Shown one piece after another: positions 42,707-51,585 of a DNA stretch of 63,803 nt. Made by a program: the position numbers and the translations under genes. Position 1 is the stretch's first letter. Every line of letters begins with the position of its first letter. Origin of the DNA: JANPCX01 sp031431125 (lineage in GTDB: Bacteria; Pseudomonadota; Gammaproteobacteria; Burkholderiales; Burkholderiaceae_C); contig JANPCX010000023.1 of assembly GCA_031431125.1 (NCBI GenBank), positions 1-63,803 on the forward strand, written 5' to 3'. Below the pieces are notes generated by a model. The model did no database searches. It had not been told where the DNA came from and was given only the letters and a program-made list of their open reading frames with translations.

Positions 42707-44800
42707 ATGACGTCTTTGAACTCTGCGCAAGCTGCGCCCGCCGAAGTTGCCGCTGGCCCGGACATGCCGCTGCTTTTGAACCGCGAAACCGCCATCCTCG
42801 CGTTCAACCGCCGCGTTCTCGCCCAAGCCCTGCGCGACGATGTTCCGCTGCTGGAACGTTTGCGTTATGTGTGCATTGTTTCGAGCAACCTGGACGAGTT
42901 CTTCGAGGTGCGTTTTGCGGACTACATTGAAGCCGCGAGGCTGCCCGGCGCGGGCGTATCCAACCGCGACTTAGAAACCGTGGCGGCCCAGGCCCACGAG
43001 CTGATCGACGAGCAGTACCGCGTTTTCAACGACGAGGTCATGCCCAAGTTGAGCGCGCAAGGCATCAACATCTTGAACCACGCCGAGCGCAACGAGGCAC
43101 AGCGGCGCTGGGTGAGCCAGTTCTTTTCGCGTGAAGTCAAACCGCTGCTGGTGCCTGTGGGCTTGGATCCCTCACATCCTTTTCCCATGGTCGCCAACAA
43201 ATCGCTGAACTTCATTGTTCGTTTGTCGGGCAACGACGCATTTGGCCGCGCCAACACCATCGCCATTGTCAAAGTCCCCCGGGTGCTGCCACGGGTGATA
43301 CGCCTGCCGGACAACCTGGTTGAGGTGGGCCAGCAGGCTTTTGTGCTGCTCACGAGCGTGATCCGCGCCAATTTGGAGTCTTTGTTCCCCGGGCGGCAGG
43401 TGGAAGCCTTTTCCCAGTTCCGCGTCACCCGCGACTCCGACCTTGCGGTTGACGAAGCCGACGTCACGAATTTGCGCCAAGCCTTGCGCTCCGGCCTGAC
43501 CACGCGCCATTTCGGCCAGGCCATTCGTTTGGAAGTGGTCAACACCTGCCCGCAAGAATTGGCAACCTTCTTGCTGAACCAGTTCGATTTGCCGCAGGCC
43601 GCGCTCTATCGGGTTAATGGGCCAGTGAACTTGGTGCGTTTGAATCAGCTGATCGACCAGACGACCGCACCCGCCTTGCGTTTTCTGCCCTATGAGCCCA
43701 GTTGGCCCGAAGGCAGGCTGCCGCGCCGGGAGTCGATTTTTGACACCTTGCGCCAACGTGACGTGCTGATGCACCACCCGTTTGAGTCCTTCGAACCCGT
43801 GGTGCAGTTTTTGCGTGAAGCGGTCTATGACCCCGATGTGCTCGCCATCAAACAAACCATTTACCGCACCGGCAGCGAGTCGCCTTTGATGGATTTGTTG
43901 ATCGAAGCTGCACGCCGTGGCAAAGAAGTGATGGCCGTGGTGGAACTCAAAGCCCGCTTCGACGAAGAAGCCAACATCAACTGGGCCGAACGGTTGGAAG
44001 CGGTCGGTGTGCAGGTGGTCTACGGCATCGTCGGCCTAAAAACCCATGCCAAGCTGCTGGTGGTGACGCGCCGCGAAGGCAATCGCCTGCGCCGCTATGG
44101 CCATTTGTCCACCGGCAACTACAACCCCAAAACCGCCAAGCTCTACACCGACGTGGGTTACCTCACGGCCAACCCCCAGATCACCCTGGATGCTGACGCC
44201 ATCTTTCAACAGCTGGCCAGCCTCGGGCGTCAGAAACCCAGCAAAGGTTTGTTGCAAGCGCCATTCACGCTGCACCGCGAAATGCTGGCCTGCGTCGACC
44301 GGGTTGCACAAGCGGCCCGGAAGGGTCAACACGCACGCATCGTGCTCAAACTCAATGCCTTGACCGATGTGCCTTTGATTGAGGCCTTGATCAAGGCCGG
44401 GCAAGCCGGGGCCAAGATCGACCTCATCGTGCGCGGCGCCTGCATGCTGCCGCCGGGCCTGCGCGGCGTCACCGACAACATTCGGGTGCGCAGCGTCATT
44501 GGCCGCTTCTTGGAGCACTCACGCATCCTGTATTTTTGCTGGGGTGCTGCGCAAGACGATGAAGCGCTTTACCTCTCCAGCGCCGACTGGATGAGCCGCA
44601 ACATGTTCCGCCGCATCGAGGTGGCCTGGCCCATTCCCGACCCCACACTGCGCCAGCGTGTGATTGACGAATGTCTGGTGCCTTACTTGCACGACCGCCT
44701 AGACGCTTGGCAACTCCAGCCCGATGGACATTACCAACGTGTGGCCGAACAAGGGGCCAGCGCCCAGCAGGCCCTGATGCAGCGGTTCACCGCAGACTGA
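42707..44800 (+). CDS. ppk1: Polyphosphate kinase 1
   Basis: A 697-residue enzyme that polymerises phosphate from ATP. The N-terminal start motif is LLNRETAILAFNRRVLAQA. Both catalytic histidines are present: H447 in GLKTHAKLLVV, the autophosphorylated residue, and H604 in RFLEHSRILYF. Also seen are DPDVLAIKQTIYRTGSESP and GNYNPKTAKLYTDVGY. Length is normal. SixA, a phosphohistidine phosphatase, follows nine bases later. Confidence 0.96.
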   Translation: MTSLNSAQAAPAEVAAGPDMPLLLNRETAILAFNRRVLAQALRDDVPLLERLRYVCIVSSNLDEFFEVRFADYIEAARLPGAGVSNRDLETVAAQAHELIDEQYRVFNDEVMPKLSAQGINILNHAERNEAQRRWVSQFFSREVKPLLVPVGLDPSHPFPMVANKSLNFIVRLSGNDAFGRANTIAIVKVPRVLPRVIRLPDNLVEVGQQAFVLLTSVIRANLESLFPGRQVEAFSQFRVTRDSDLAVDEADVTNLRQALRSGLTTRHFGQAIRLEVVNTCPQELATFLLNQFDLPQAALYRVNGPVNLVRLNQLIDQTTAPALRFLPYEPSWPEGRLPRRESIFDTLRQRDVLMHHPFESFEPVVQFLREAVYDPDVLAIKQTIYRTGSESPLMDLLIEAARRGKEVMAVVELKARFDEEANINWAERLEAVGVQVVYGIVGLKTHAKLLVVTRREGNRLRRYGHLSTGNYNPKTAKLYTDVGYLTANPQITLDADAIFQQLASLGRQKPSKGLLQAPFTLHREMLACVDRVAQAARKGQHARIVLKLNALTDVPLIEALIKAGQAGAKIDLIVRGACMLPPGLRGVTDNIRVRSVIGRFLEHSRILYFCWGAAQDDEALYLSSADWMSRNMFRRIEVAWPIPDPTLRQRVIDECLVPYLHDRLDAWQLQPDGHYQRVAEQGASAQQALMQRFTAD

Positions 44801-44809
44801 GACCGTGCC

Positions 44810-45277
44810 GTGGACTTGATTCTCTGGCGCCACGCCCATGCCCATTTGTTGCGCGACGGCGAGACGGATCTGGAGCGCCGACTCACCCCCAAAGGTGAAC
44901 GACAAGCCCAGCGCATGGCCGCTTGGTTGAACCAGCGACTGCCTGATTCCACACGTGTCTTGGTCAGCCCTGCTCAGCGTTGCCAACAAACCGTTGCGGC
45001 TTTGGGCCGCACCTACAAGACGGTTGAGTCATTGCGCCCCGATGGCAGTGTTGAAGATTTGCTTCAAGCCGCGCGCTGGCCCTTGTCCGTTGAACCGGTA
45101 CTCGTCGTCGGGCATCAACCCACCCTGGGCTTGGTGGCCGCGCAATTGATGTCCGGTTTGCCCCAAGCCTGGTCGATCAAAAAAGGCGCGGTGTGGTGGC
45201 TAAGGCAGCGCGAGCGAGAAGACGAATCCGAGAGCCCCGTCACCCTTCAAGCGGTGCAAGGCCCAGACTGTTTGTAG
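44810..45277 (+). CDS. sixA: Phosphohistidine phosphatase SixA
   Basis: A 155-residue histidine-phosphatase superfamily protein. The catalytic RHA motif is at residues 7-9 in LILWRHAHAH and the second histidine is in VVGHQPTLG. SixA removes phosphate from histidines of phosphotransfer proteins. It starts at a GTG nine bases after the ppk1 stop; the ppk1-sixA order is common in Burkholderiales and points to joint control. Confidence 0.92.
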   Translation: MDLILWRHAHAHLLRDGETDLERRLTPKGERQAQRMAAWLNQRLPDSTRVLVSPAQRCQQTVAALGRTYKTVESLRPDGSVEDLLQAARWPLSVEPVLVVGHQPTLGLVAAQLMSGLPQAWSIKKGAVWWLRQREREDESESPVTLQAVQGPDCL

Positions 45278-45324
45278 TCCGCGTTTTTTGGGCGCATCAT
45301 TCGGTGTTTTCAAGGGGAGTCATC

Positions 45325-45855
45325 ATGGTCCGTGACGCCGCATACCTTCGTCGTGTTCAGCGCAGTTTGGCCATTTTTGCCTTCGGCACCTTGTTGGGGG
45401 CCTGCCACTCTTACAGTCCGCAAAGCCTGGCCCCGGGGGCGAGCATGACCCAGGTGCAGGCGCAAATGGGGCCGGCCACCGCATCGCATTCGCCGCCCGC
45501 GGGTCAAGGCCAAGCCGCCAGCCGTTTGGAGTTTGCCCGCGGACCCTTGGGCAAACACACCTACATGCTGGACTTTGACGCACAAGGTCGGCTGCTTGCA
45601 TGGGAACAGGTCTTGACGGAGCCCCGATTTTTCAAGGTGGCACCTGACTGGCGCGAGGCCGAGGTGCGTGCGTGGCTCGGCACTCCATCTAACGTTCGCA
45701 GCGTGGGTTGGCGCGGCGAGACGGTGTGGTCCTACCGCTATGAGTCTCCGTTTTGTGTGTGGTTTGAAATCAGTTTGATCAACGCATCCGTGGTGGGTAC
45801 CGGCAACGGTCCCGACCCCTTGTGCGAAGGCCGAGGTGACAGAAAAGATGACTGA
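45325..45855 (+). CDS. OmlA/SmpA-like outer membrane lipoprotein
   Basis: A 176-residue lipoprotein. The signal peptide ends LLGAC (cysteine near 28). The mature domain has LAPGASMTQVQAQMGPAT and later FFKVAPDWREAEVRAWLGTPSNV, which look like two SmpA/OmlA (BamE-like) repeats. The start at 45325 has a GGGGAG ribosome binding site; the open frame upstream is unrelated sequence. The role is probably in the outer membrane or envelope stress. The Spx-like gene starts just inside its end. Confidence 0.75.
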   Translation: MVRDAAYLRRVQRSLAIFAFGTLLGACHSYSPQSLAPGASMTQVQAQMGPATASHSPPAGQGQAASRLEFARGPLGKHTYMLDFDAQGRLLAWEQVLTEPRFFKVAPDWREAEVRAWLGTPSNVRSVGWRGETVWSYRYESPFCVWFEISLINASVVGTGNGPDPLCEGRGDRKDD

Positions 45856-46201
45856 CGTGGTTTTGTATGGCATCCCCAATTGCGACACCGTCAAACGTGC
45901 ACGCGCTGCCTTGACGGCCGCCGGTTACAAGCACGAGTTTCACGACTTCAAAAAAAGTGGTGTGCCGTTGCAGGCGGCTGCACTGTGGCTCACCCAATGC
46001 GGCTGGCAACAACTGATCAACCGCCAGGGAAGTACTTGGCGCAAACTCAGTGACGCCGAAAAAGAGGCGGTCCAGGACGAGCGCAGTGCGCTGGCCCTGA
46101 TGCAGTCTCAGCCCAGCGTGATCAAGCGGCCGGTGATTCGGTGGCCCGACGGCAGCATCACCGTAGGCTGGGATGACGCGGTTCGAGCGCGAGTTTCATA
46201 G
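45848..46201 (+). CDS. Spx/ArsC-like (YffB family) thioredoxin-fold protein
   Basis: A 117-residue protein of the arsenate reductase-like superfamily. The active-site region YGIPNCDTVKRARAAL has a single cysteine near residue 12, and the C-terminal IKRPVIRWPDGS loop is typical. YffB has weak glutathione-dependent activity; the function is unclear. The ATG at 45848 overlaps the end of the lipoprotein gene by eight bases; a GTG four codons upstream is possible. Confidence 0.9.
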   Translation: MTDVVLYGIPNCDTVKRARAALTAAGYKHEFHDFKKSGVPLQAAALWLTQCGWQQLINRQGSTWRKLSDAEKEAVQDERSALALMQSQPSVIKRPVIRWPDGSITVGWDDAVRARVS

Positions 46202-46208
46202 ACCACCG

Positions 46209-46308
46209 CGTCATTCCCGCGAAAGCGGGAATCCAGTCGGTGTATCAATAGAACACCCGTCTTTTCGTTGTTTCACTGCCCTGGATTCCCGCTTTCGCGG
46301 GAATGACG
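46209..46308. repeat. 100-bp palindromic repeat, copy 3
   Basis: Arms beginning CGTCATTCCCGCGAAAGCGG (46209) and ending CCGCTTTCGCGGGAATGACG (46308) form a near-perfect inverted repeat of about 27 bases, with its own nested hairpin. It has the same 100-base length as the copies at 30975 and 41033. It separates the Spx-like gene from the convergent aconitase gene. Confidence 0.92.
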
Positions 46309-46335
46309 ACCCTGGGGTGGCGTCACGTCACCCAT

Positions 46336-49071
46336 TCAAGCCGCGAGAAGCTGCCGCAGCACAAAAGGCAAGATGCCGCCATGCTGGTAGTAGTCCACCT
46401 CAATCGGCGTGTCGATGCGCAGCGTCAGTGGAACGGTGCGGCGCTGGCCGAAGCTGTCGGTGATGACCAATCTCGCATCCTGCTGCGGTACCAGCGTGGT
46501 GCCCAGTTCAATGTCGAACACCTCGCTCCCCGAAATGCCCAACGACTCCCATGAGTCCCCGGCCTTGAACTGCAGCGGCAGCACGCCCATGCCCACCAAA
46601 TTGGAGCGGTGGATGCGTTCAAAGCTGCGTGCCACCACGGCCTTGATGCCGAGCAACTGCGTGCCTTTGGCCGCCCAGTCGCGGCTGGAGCCGGTGCCGT
46701 ACTCTTCGCCGCCGAAGACGACGGTCGGTGTGCCCTCCGCCATGTACTTCATGGCCGCGTCGTAGATGAACATCTTCTCGCCCGAAGGCTGGAACAAGGT
46801 GAGCCCGCCTTCTTCGCGCGAGCCGTCGGGGCCAGCCGGAATCATCAGGTTCTTCACCCGCACATTGGCAAAGGTGCCGCGCACCATCACATCGTGGTGG
46901 CCACGGCGTGAGCCGTAGGAGTTGAAATCGGCCTTTTGCACGCCCTGTGTTTTGAGCCAAGCGCCTGCGGGCGTGGCCTCTTTGATGGAACCGGCGGGCG
47001 AGATGTGGTCGGTGGTGATGGAGTCACCGAACAAGGCCATGGCACGGGCTGCTTTCACGCCAAAGGTTTGGCCCGCGGCCAGCACTTGGGGCGTCATCGA
47101 AAAACCATCAAAGAAGGGCGGTTTGGCGATGTAGCTGGAGGCAGGCCAGTTGTAGACCTGGCCCGTCACACCTTTGATTTTTTCCCACAAGGCACCGGGC
47201 TCGGTGGCCACCTTTTCATAGTTGGCCTTGAAGGCTTTGCCGTTCATGGCGTGTTTGAGCAATTTGTAAATCTCATCGCTCGTGGGCCAGATGTCGCCCA
47301 GGTAGACATCACGGCCACCCGTGCCTTGGCCCACAGGCTCGGTCATCAAATCGCGCTGTACCGTGCCGGCCAGGGCATAGGCCACGACCAACGGTGGGCT
47401 CGCCAAAAAGTTGGCTTTGAGGTTGGGGTGGATTCGGGCCTCGAAGTTGCGGTTGCCCGAGAGCACGGCGGCGCAGATCAAGTCGTTGTCGACAATGGCT
47501 TTGTTCAGTTCTGGCGTGAGGTCGCCCGCATTGCCGATGCAGGTGGTGCAACCATAGGCTGCGACGTTGAATCCCAGTTGTTCCAGGTAGGGCAAGAGGC
47601 CAGCCTTCTCCAAATACTCGGTGACGATGCGCGAGCCCGGTGCAAGCGAGGTTTTGATGTGGGGTTGAATTTTCAAACCCGCCTTCACGGCTTTCTTGGC
47701 CAGCAGGCCGGCGGCGATCATCACACTGGGGTTGGAGGTGTTGGTGCAGGAGGTGATGGCGGCGATCAGCACGTCGCCGTTCTTCACGGGCAAGCCGTCG
47801 GTGGTGGCAAACGATTGGTGCAGCTTGTCGGCTGTTTGGTTGAAGCCGTTTTCCGTGGGCGGCTTGGAGAACAGGCTGGCGAACTGGGTTTTGACGTGCC
47901 CGAGTTCAATGCGGTCTTGGGGTCGTTTGGGGCCAGCCAAACTTGGGGCGACGGTGCCCAAGTCCAAGCTGACCACCTGGCTGTAGTCGATGTCACCCGC
48001 CTTGGGCACACCGAACATTTTTTGCGCTTTGAAGTAGGCCTCAAAGGTTTCAATCTCGGCCTTGGTGCGGCCTGTGCCTTGGAAGTAATCCACGGTTTTG
48101 TCGTCCACCGGGAAGAAACCCATGGTGGCCCCGTATTCCGGGGCCATGTTGGCAATGGTGGCGCGGTCGGGAAGGGCGAGGCTCTTCGTGCCTTCACCAA
48201 AGAACTCCACGAACTTGCCCACCACTTTGTGCTTGCGCAAAATCTCGGTCACGGTGAGGACGAGGTCGGTGGCGGTGACGCCCTCGCGCAAGCGGCCTGT
48301 CAGCTCAAAGCCCACCACATCGGGCGTCAGAAAATACACCGGCTGGCCCAGCATGCCTGCCTCGGCCTCAATGCCGCCCACACCCCAGCCCACCACACCA
48401 ATGCCATTGATCATGGTGGTGTGGCTGTCGGTGCCGACCAAGGTGTCGGGGTAGGTCACTTTGTCTTTGGTTTGGTGCACGCCGCGGGCGAGGTACTCCA
48501 AATTCACCTGGTGCACGATGCCAAAACCGGGAGGCACCACACCAAAAGTGTCAAAGGCTTGCATGCCCCATTTCATGAATTCGTAGCGCTCGCGGTTGCG
48601 CTCGAACTCCAGTTTCATGTTGAGGTCGAGCGAGTCTTTGCCGCCAAAGTGGTCGATCATCACCGAGTGGTCCACCACCAAATCCACGGGCACCAAGGGT
48701 TCGATGGTTTTAGGGTTTTTCCCGAGGCTGGCAGCCACATTGCGCATGGCGGCCAGGTCGGCCAGCAGGGGAACGCCGGTGAAGTCTTGCAACACCACAC
48801 GCGCCACCACGAAGGGGATCTCGTCGCTGCGCTCGGCCTTGGGTTTCCAGTTGGACAACTGCGCCACATGGTCGGCGGTGACTTTTTTGCCGTCACAGTT
48901 GCGCAGCACAGACTCGAGCACGATGCGAATTGACACCGGCAGGCGACTCACATTCGGGTAGATTTTTGCCAGGGCGGGCAGGGAATAGAGCTGACCTTCT
49001 TTACCGCTGGCGGTTTTGAAGGTTTTCAGCGTCTTGGCGAAGGCGTGTGGGCTGCTTTGAGGGGCGGGCAT
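46336..49071 (-). CDS. acnA: Aconitate hydratase AcnA
   Basis: A 911-residue TCA-cycle enzyme converting citrate to isocitrate through cis-aconitate. The [4Fe-4S] ligands are in ITSCTNTSNPS and GCTTCIGNAGD. Substrate-binding stretches include LVGTDSHTTMING and FGGEEYGTGSSRDWAAKGT (part). Length and motif order fit the AcnA/IRP type. A GGAGATCAC ribosome binding site precedes the ATG at 49071. It is transcribed divergently from the kinase gene at 49263. Confidence 0.97.
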   Translation of the reverse strand: MPAPQSSPHAFAKTLKTFKTASGKEGQLYSLPALAKIYPNVSRLPVSIRIVLESVLRNCDGKKVTADHVAQLSNWKPKAERSDEIPFVVARVVLQDFTGVPLLADLAAMRNVAASLGKNPKTIEPLVPVDLVVDHSVMIDHFGGKDSLDLNMKLEFERNRERYEFMKWGMQAFDTFGVVPPGFGIVHQVNLEYLARGVHQTKDKVTYPDTLVGTDSHTTMINGIGVVGWGVGGIEAEAGMLGQPVYFLTPDVVGFELTGRLREGVTATDLVLTVTEILRKHKVVGKFVEFFGEGTKSLALPDRATIANMAPEYGATMGFFPVDDKTVDYFQGTGRTKAEIETFEAYFKAQKMFGVPKAGDIDYSQVVSLDLGTVAPSLAGPKRPQDRIELGHVKTQFASLFSKPPTENGFNQTADKLHQSFATTDGLPVKNGDVLIAAITSCTNTSNPSVMIAAGLLAKKAVKAGLKIQPHIKTSLAPGSRIVTEYLEKAGLLPYLEQLGFNVAAYGCTTCIGNAGDLTPELNKAIVDNDLICAAVLSGNRNFEARIHPNLKANFLASPPLVVAYALAGTVQRDLMTEPVGQGTGGRDVYLGDIWPTSDEIYKLLKHAMNGKAFKANYEKVATEPGALWEKIKGVTGQVYNWPASSYIAKPPFFDGFSMTPQVLAAGQTFGVKAARAMALFGDSITTDHISPAGSIKEATPAGAWLKTQGVQKADFNSYGSRRGHHDVMVRGTFANVRVKNLMIPAGPDGSREEGGLTLFQPSGEKMFIYDAAMKYMAEGTPTVVFGGEEYGTGSSRDWAAKGTQLLGIKAVVARSFERIHRSNLVGMGVLPLQFKAGDSWESLGISGSEVFDIELGTTLVPQQDARLVITDSFGQRRTVPLTLRIDTPIEVDYYQHGGILPFVLRQLLAA

Positions 49072-49262
49072 CAGTGATCTCCTTGGCGGGCGGGTGCGGG
49101 CAATGAGGGGACATTGTGGGCTTGCTCAGGCTTGGCGTGTCATCACCCTGCAAGCTTGTAGGGGAAATGCCCCCCAGTGACAGCTGTTGCAACGCGCCGC
49201 GTGTAGGCTCAGTCTCGGACTGCACTAGCATCGGCCATGCACCGCGACGCTACTGCAACGAC

Positions 49263-50825
49263 ATGACAAAAATGCCACCGCCCGATTCAAAAGAAGCCGA
49301 GAAGCGGCTGGACGCACTTTTGTGTTTGAGCGATGAGAAATTCAAAACCTTGTGCGACATTGCCCCTTTTGGCATCTACCAAACCGATGCGGCGGGGCGC
49401 TGCCTCCACACCAACCGCAAGTGGCAACAGATTTACGGCCTGTCCTCGTTAGACAGCCTGGGCGACAACTGGGCGTCCACCATCCATGCCGAGGACCAGG
49501 CTGCCGTGTTCGCCGCCTGGCAGATCGCGGTGGCATCGCCTCACGACTTCCACATGGCTTTTCGGATTTGGCGAGGGGACGGGCAAATTCGCCACGTGAA
49601 ATCAACCGCCCGCGCCATGAAGGATGCAGCGGGTGCGGTGTGTGGCTATGTGGGTGTGGTGGAAGACGTCACCGAACTCGTCCATCAGGACCATCGCCTG
49701 CGCGCCAGCGAGTCGCTGTTGGACCGCACCGGCCGAATCGCGGGGGTGGGAGGCTGGCAGCTTGACCTGCCAACCAAGGCCCTGGTCTGGTCCACAGAAA
49801 CCTACCGCATCCACGACCTGGAACCGGGCCATGCCCTGAGTTTCGAAGGCGCCTTGGCGTTTTTCTCTCGCGACGCCCGGGCCAGCTTGGACAAAGCCAT
49901 TGCGGCGGCAACCGACCAAGGTGCTCCCTGGGACTTGGAGCTGCCTTTGACCACCGCCAAAGGGCGTGCCATCTGGGTGCGCTCTTTTGGCGAGGCAGAA
50001 CATGAAGGCGAAAAGATTGTTCGTTTGGTGGGTGCTTTTCAAGACATCACCGAGCAGCGGCAGCGCAAACTCGCCTTTCGCCAGGAGCAGGCTTTGCGCC
50101 AGCAAATTGAAAAACAGGCGATTGAGACCGAGAGACTGCTGCATGAGCGCACCGAGATGCTGGACGTCTTGGCGCATGAGGTGCGCCAGCCCCTGCACAA
50201 CGCCTCAGCCGCTTTGCAAAGTGCAGAAGGTGTGTTGCGCGGGCACGAACACCAAGCCGCTGCAGGCCGCTTGGTGAAAGCGCAAGCGATGTTTTCCCAG
50301 GTGCTGTCCAGCATCGACAACACCTTGGCGGCAGCCGCCTTGCTCGGCAGCGGCACCATCAGCCAGGTCAGCGACACCGACTTGGACGCGTTTGTGGCGC
50401 TCACCATTGCCGATGTGCCCATGCCCGTGCGCAAGCGCATTCAGATTGATCGGCGCTCCACGATACGCACGGTGCCCATGAACATGGGCCTGATGCGCCT
50501 GGCGCTTCGAAACTTGCTCTTCAATGCGTTGGTCAGCAGCGCCGACGATGCGCACGTGACAGTGCGTTTGACGGACTCCGAGACGCCGCCCGCCCTGTTC
50601 ATTGATGTTGAAGACCAAGGACCGGGTTTCGTTGACCCTGAGCTGCTGTCGCGTCTATTCCAGCGCGGCAACCGGGGTCAACATGCCAGCAAACCGGGCC
50701 ACGGTTTGGGTCTGTACATCGTGCGCCGGGTGATGGAACTGCATGGTGGTTATGCCCAACTGCAACACAACCAAGCAGGGCTCACCTGCATGCGGCTGGC
50801 CCTATTGCAAAGTGCCGAGGACTGA
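49263..50825 (+). CDS. PAS-domain soluble histidine kinase
   Basis: A 520-residue kinase with no membrane helix. Two PAS domains (about 20-140 and 150-270; the first contains IAPFGIYQTDAAGRCLHTN) precede a helical linker, the HisKA domain with H305 in AHEVRQPLHNA, and an HATPase domain (DQGPGF, GHGLGLYI). The start at 49263 is chosen for its Met-Thr beginning; the frame is open further upstream without similarity. Its end overlaps the convergent response-regulator gene by 24 bases. The signal is probably small or redox. Confidence 0.88.
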   Translation: MTKMPPPDSKEAEKRLDALLCLSDEKFKTLCDIAPFGIYQTDAAGRCLHTNRKWQQIYGLSSLDSLGDNWASTIHAEDQAAVFAAWQIAVASPHDFHMAFRIWRGDGQIRHVKSTARAMKDAAGAVCGYVGVVEDVTELVHQDHRLRASESLLDRTGRIAGVGGWQLDLPTKALVWSTETYRIHDLEPGHALSFEGALAFFSRDARASLDKAIAAATDQGAPWDLELPLTTAKGRAIWVRSFGEAEHEGEKIVRLVGAFQDITEQRQRKLAFRQEQALRQQIEKQAIETERLLHERTEMLDVLAHEVRQPLHNASAALQSAEGVLRGHEHQAAAGRLVKAQAMFSQVLSSIDNTLAAAALLGSGTISQVSDTDLDAFVALTIADVPMPVRKRIQIDRRSTIRTVPMNMGLMRLALRNLLFNALVSSADDAHVTVRLTDSETPPALFIDVEDQGPGFVDPELLSRLFQRGNRGQHASKPGHGLGLYIVRRVMELHGGYAQLQHNQAGLTCMRLALLQSAED

Positions 50826-51518
50826 TCGGGCTTGTACTTGCAGTGCGGCGCTGAACACATAACCTACCTTGGATTTGGTTTGTAAGGGCAGGGCGACGGG
50901 TGTCGCTTTTTCGATGCGCCTGCGCAGCCGAAAGATGGTGGCATTGAGGCCGTCTTGCGCTTCACGGCCCGGCAACTTCGCCAAACTGTCTTTGAGTGTT
51001 TCGCGGGTCACGACCTCGCCATCGGCCAAGGTGAAACACTGGAGCAAGGCCACGTCAGTCTCGCTGAGGTCCACCGAGGCACCGTCGGGCGCGACCAACT
51101 TACGGGCCCAGGTGTCCAAGATCCATTGGCTGGTGGTCAAGGTCGTCGGCGGCTGGATGCGTCGGTGAACCGACTCCATGGCAATCACCACCTGCTCAAA
51201 ACGAACCGGCTTGGTGAGGTACATGTCGGCCCCTGCGCGCAGCACTTGTTCAAACACCTCGGGTCCTAAGCGACCGGACACCACCAGCACGCCTTTTTGA
51301 GTGCGGCGGCGCAGCAGCTTGATCAGGTCTACGCCGTCGATGCCGGGCAGGCCCAGGTCCAGCACATAAAAGTCGTAGTCGAAGGCGTTGACGGCAGTCA
51401 GCAAGTCGTTGCTGTCCCCGTAAACGTCCACACGCATGCCGCGTTCAACGAGGTCTTGTTGCAAAAACTCGGTGTACTCGCTGTCGTCGTCCACCAAGGC
51501 CACCGATTGAGGAAGCAT
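50802..51518 (-). CDS. OmpR-type response regulator
   Basis: A 238-residue regulator. In the receiver domain the acidic pair is VDDDSEY (residues 9-15), the phosphoacceptor is D54 in YVLDLGLPG and the lysine is K103 in YLTKPV. A C-terminal winged helix follows (about 130-225, SETDVALLQCFTLADGEVVTRETL, ending KVGYVFSA). The ATG at 51518 begins right at the receiver; a start at 51614 inside the end of the upstream kinase gene is possible. The kinase gene at 51586 is immediately upstream on the same strand. Confidence 0.87.
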   Translation of the reverse strand: MLPQSVALVDDDSEYTEFLQQDLVERGMRVDVYGDSNDLLTAVNAFDYDFYVLDLGLPGIDGVDLIKLLRRRTQKGVLVVSGRLGPEVFEQVLRAGADMYLTKPVRFEQVVIAMESVHRRIQPPTTLTTSQWILDTWARKLVAPDGASVDLSETDVALLQCFTLADGEVVTRETLKDSLAKLPGREAQDGLNATIFRLRRRIEKATPVALPLQTKSKVGYVFSAALQVQARSVLGTLQ

Positions 51519-51585
51519 GCAGGTTTTCAGCGAAAAACAATGTTCGGATTCCAACACGGGGTACTCCACTTCGGTTTGATCTGGA

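Noticed and set aside
30975..46308. Repeats considered as a CRISPR array
   Set aside because: The copies are thousands of bases apart, are palindromic as units, have no regular spacers and no cas gene is present.
46936..48933. A 665-codon open frame on the plus strand opposite aconitase
   Set aside because: It is the antisense of acnA, whose motifs and length are unambiguous. Its product is Gly/His/Val-rich low-complexity sequence, as expected from GC-rich antisense frames.
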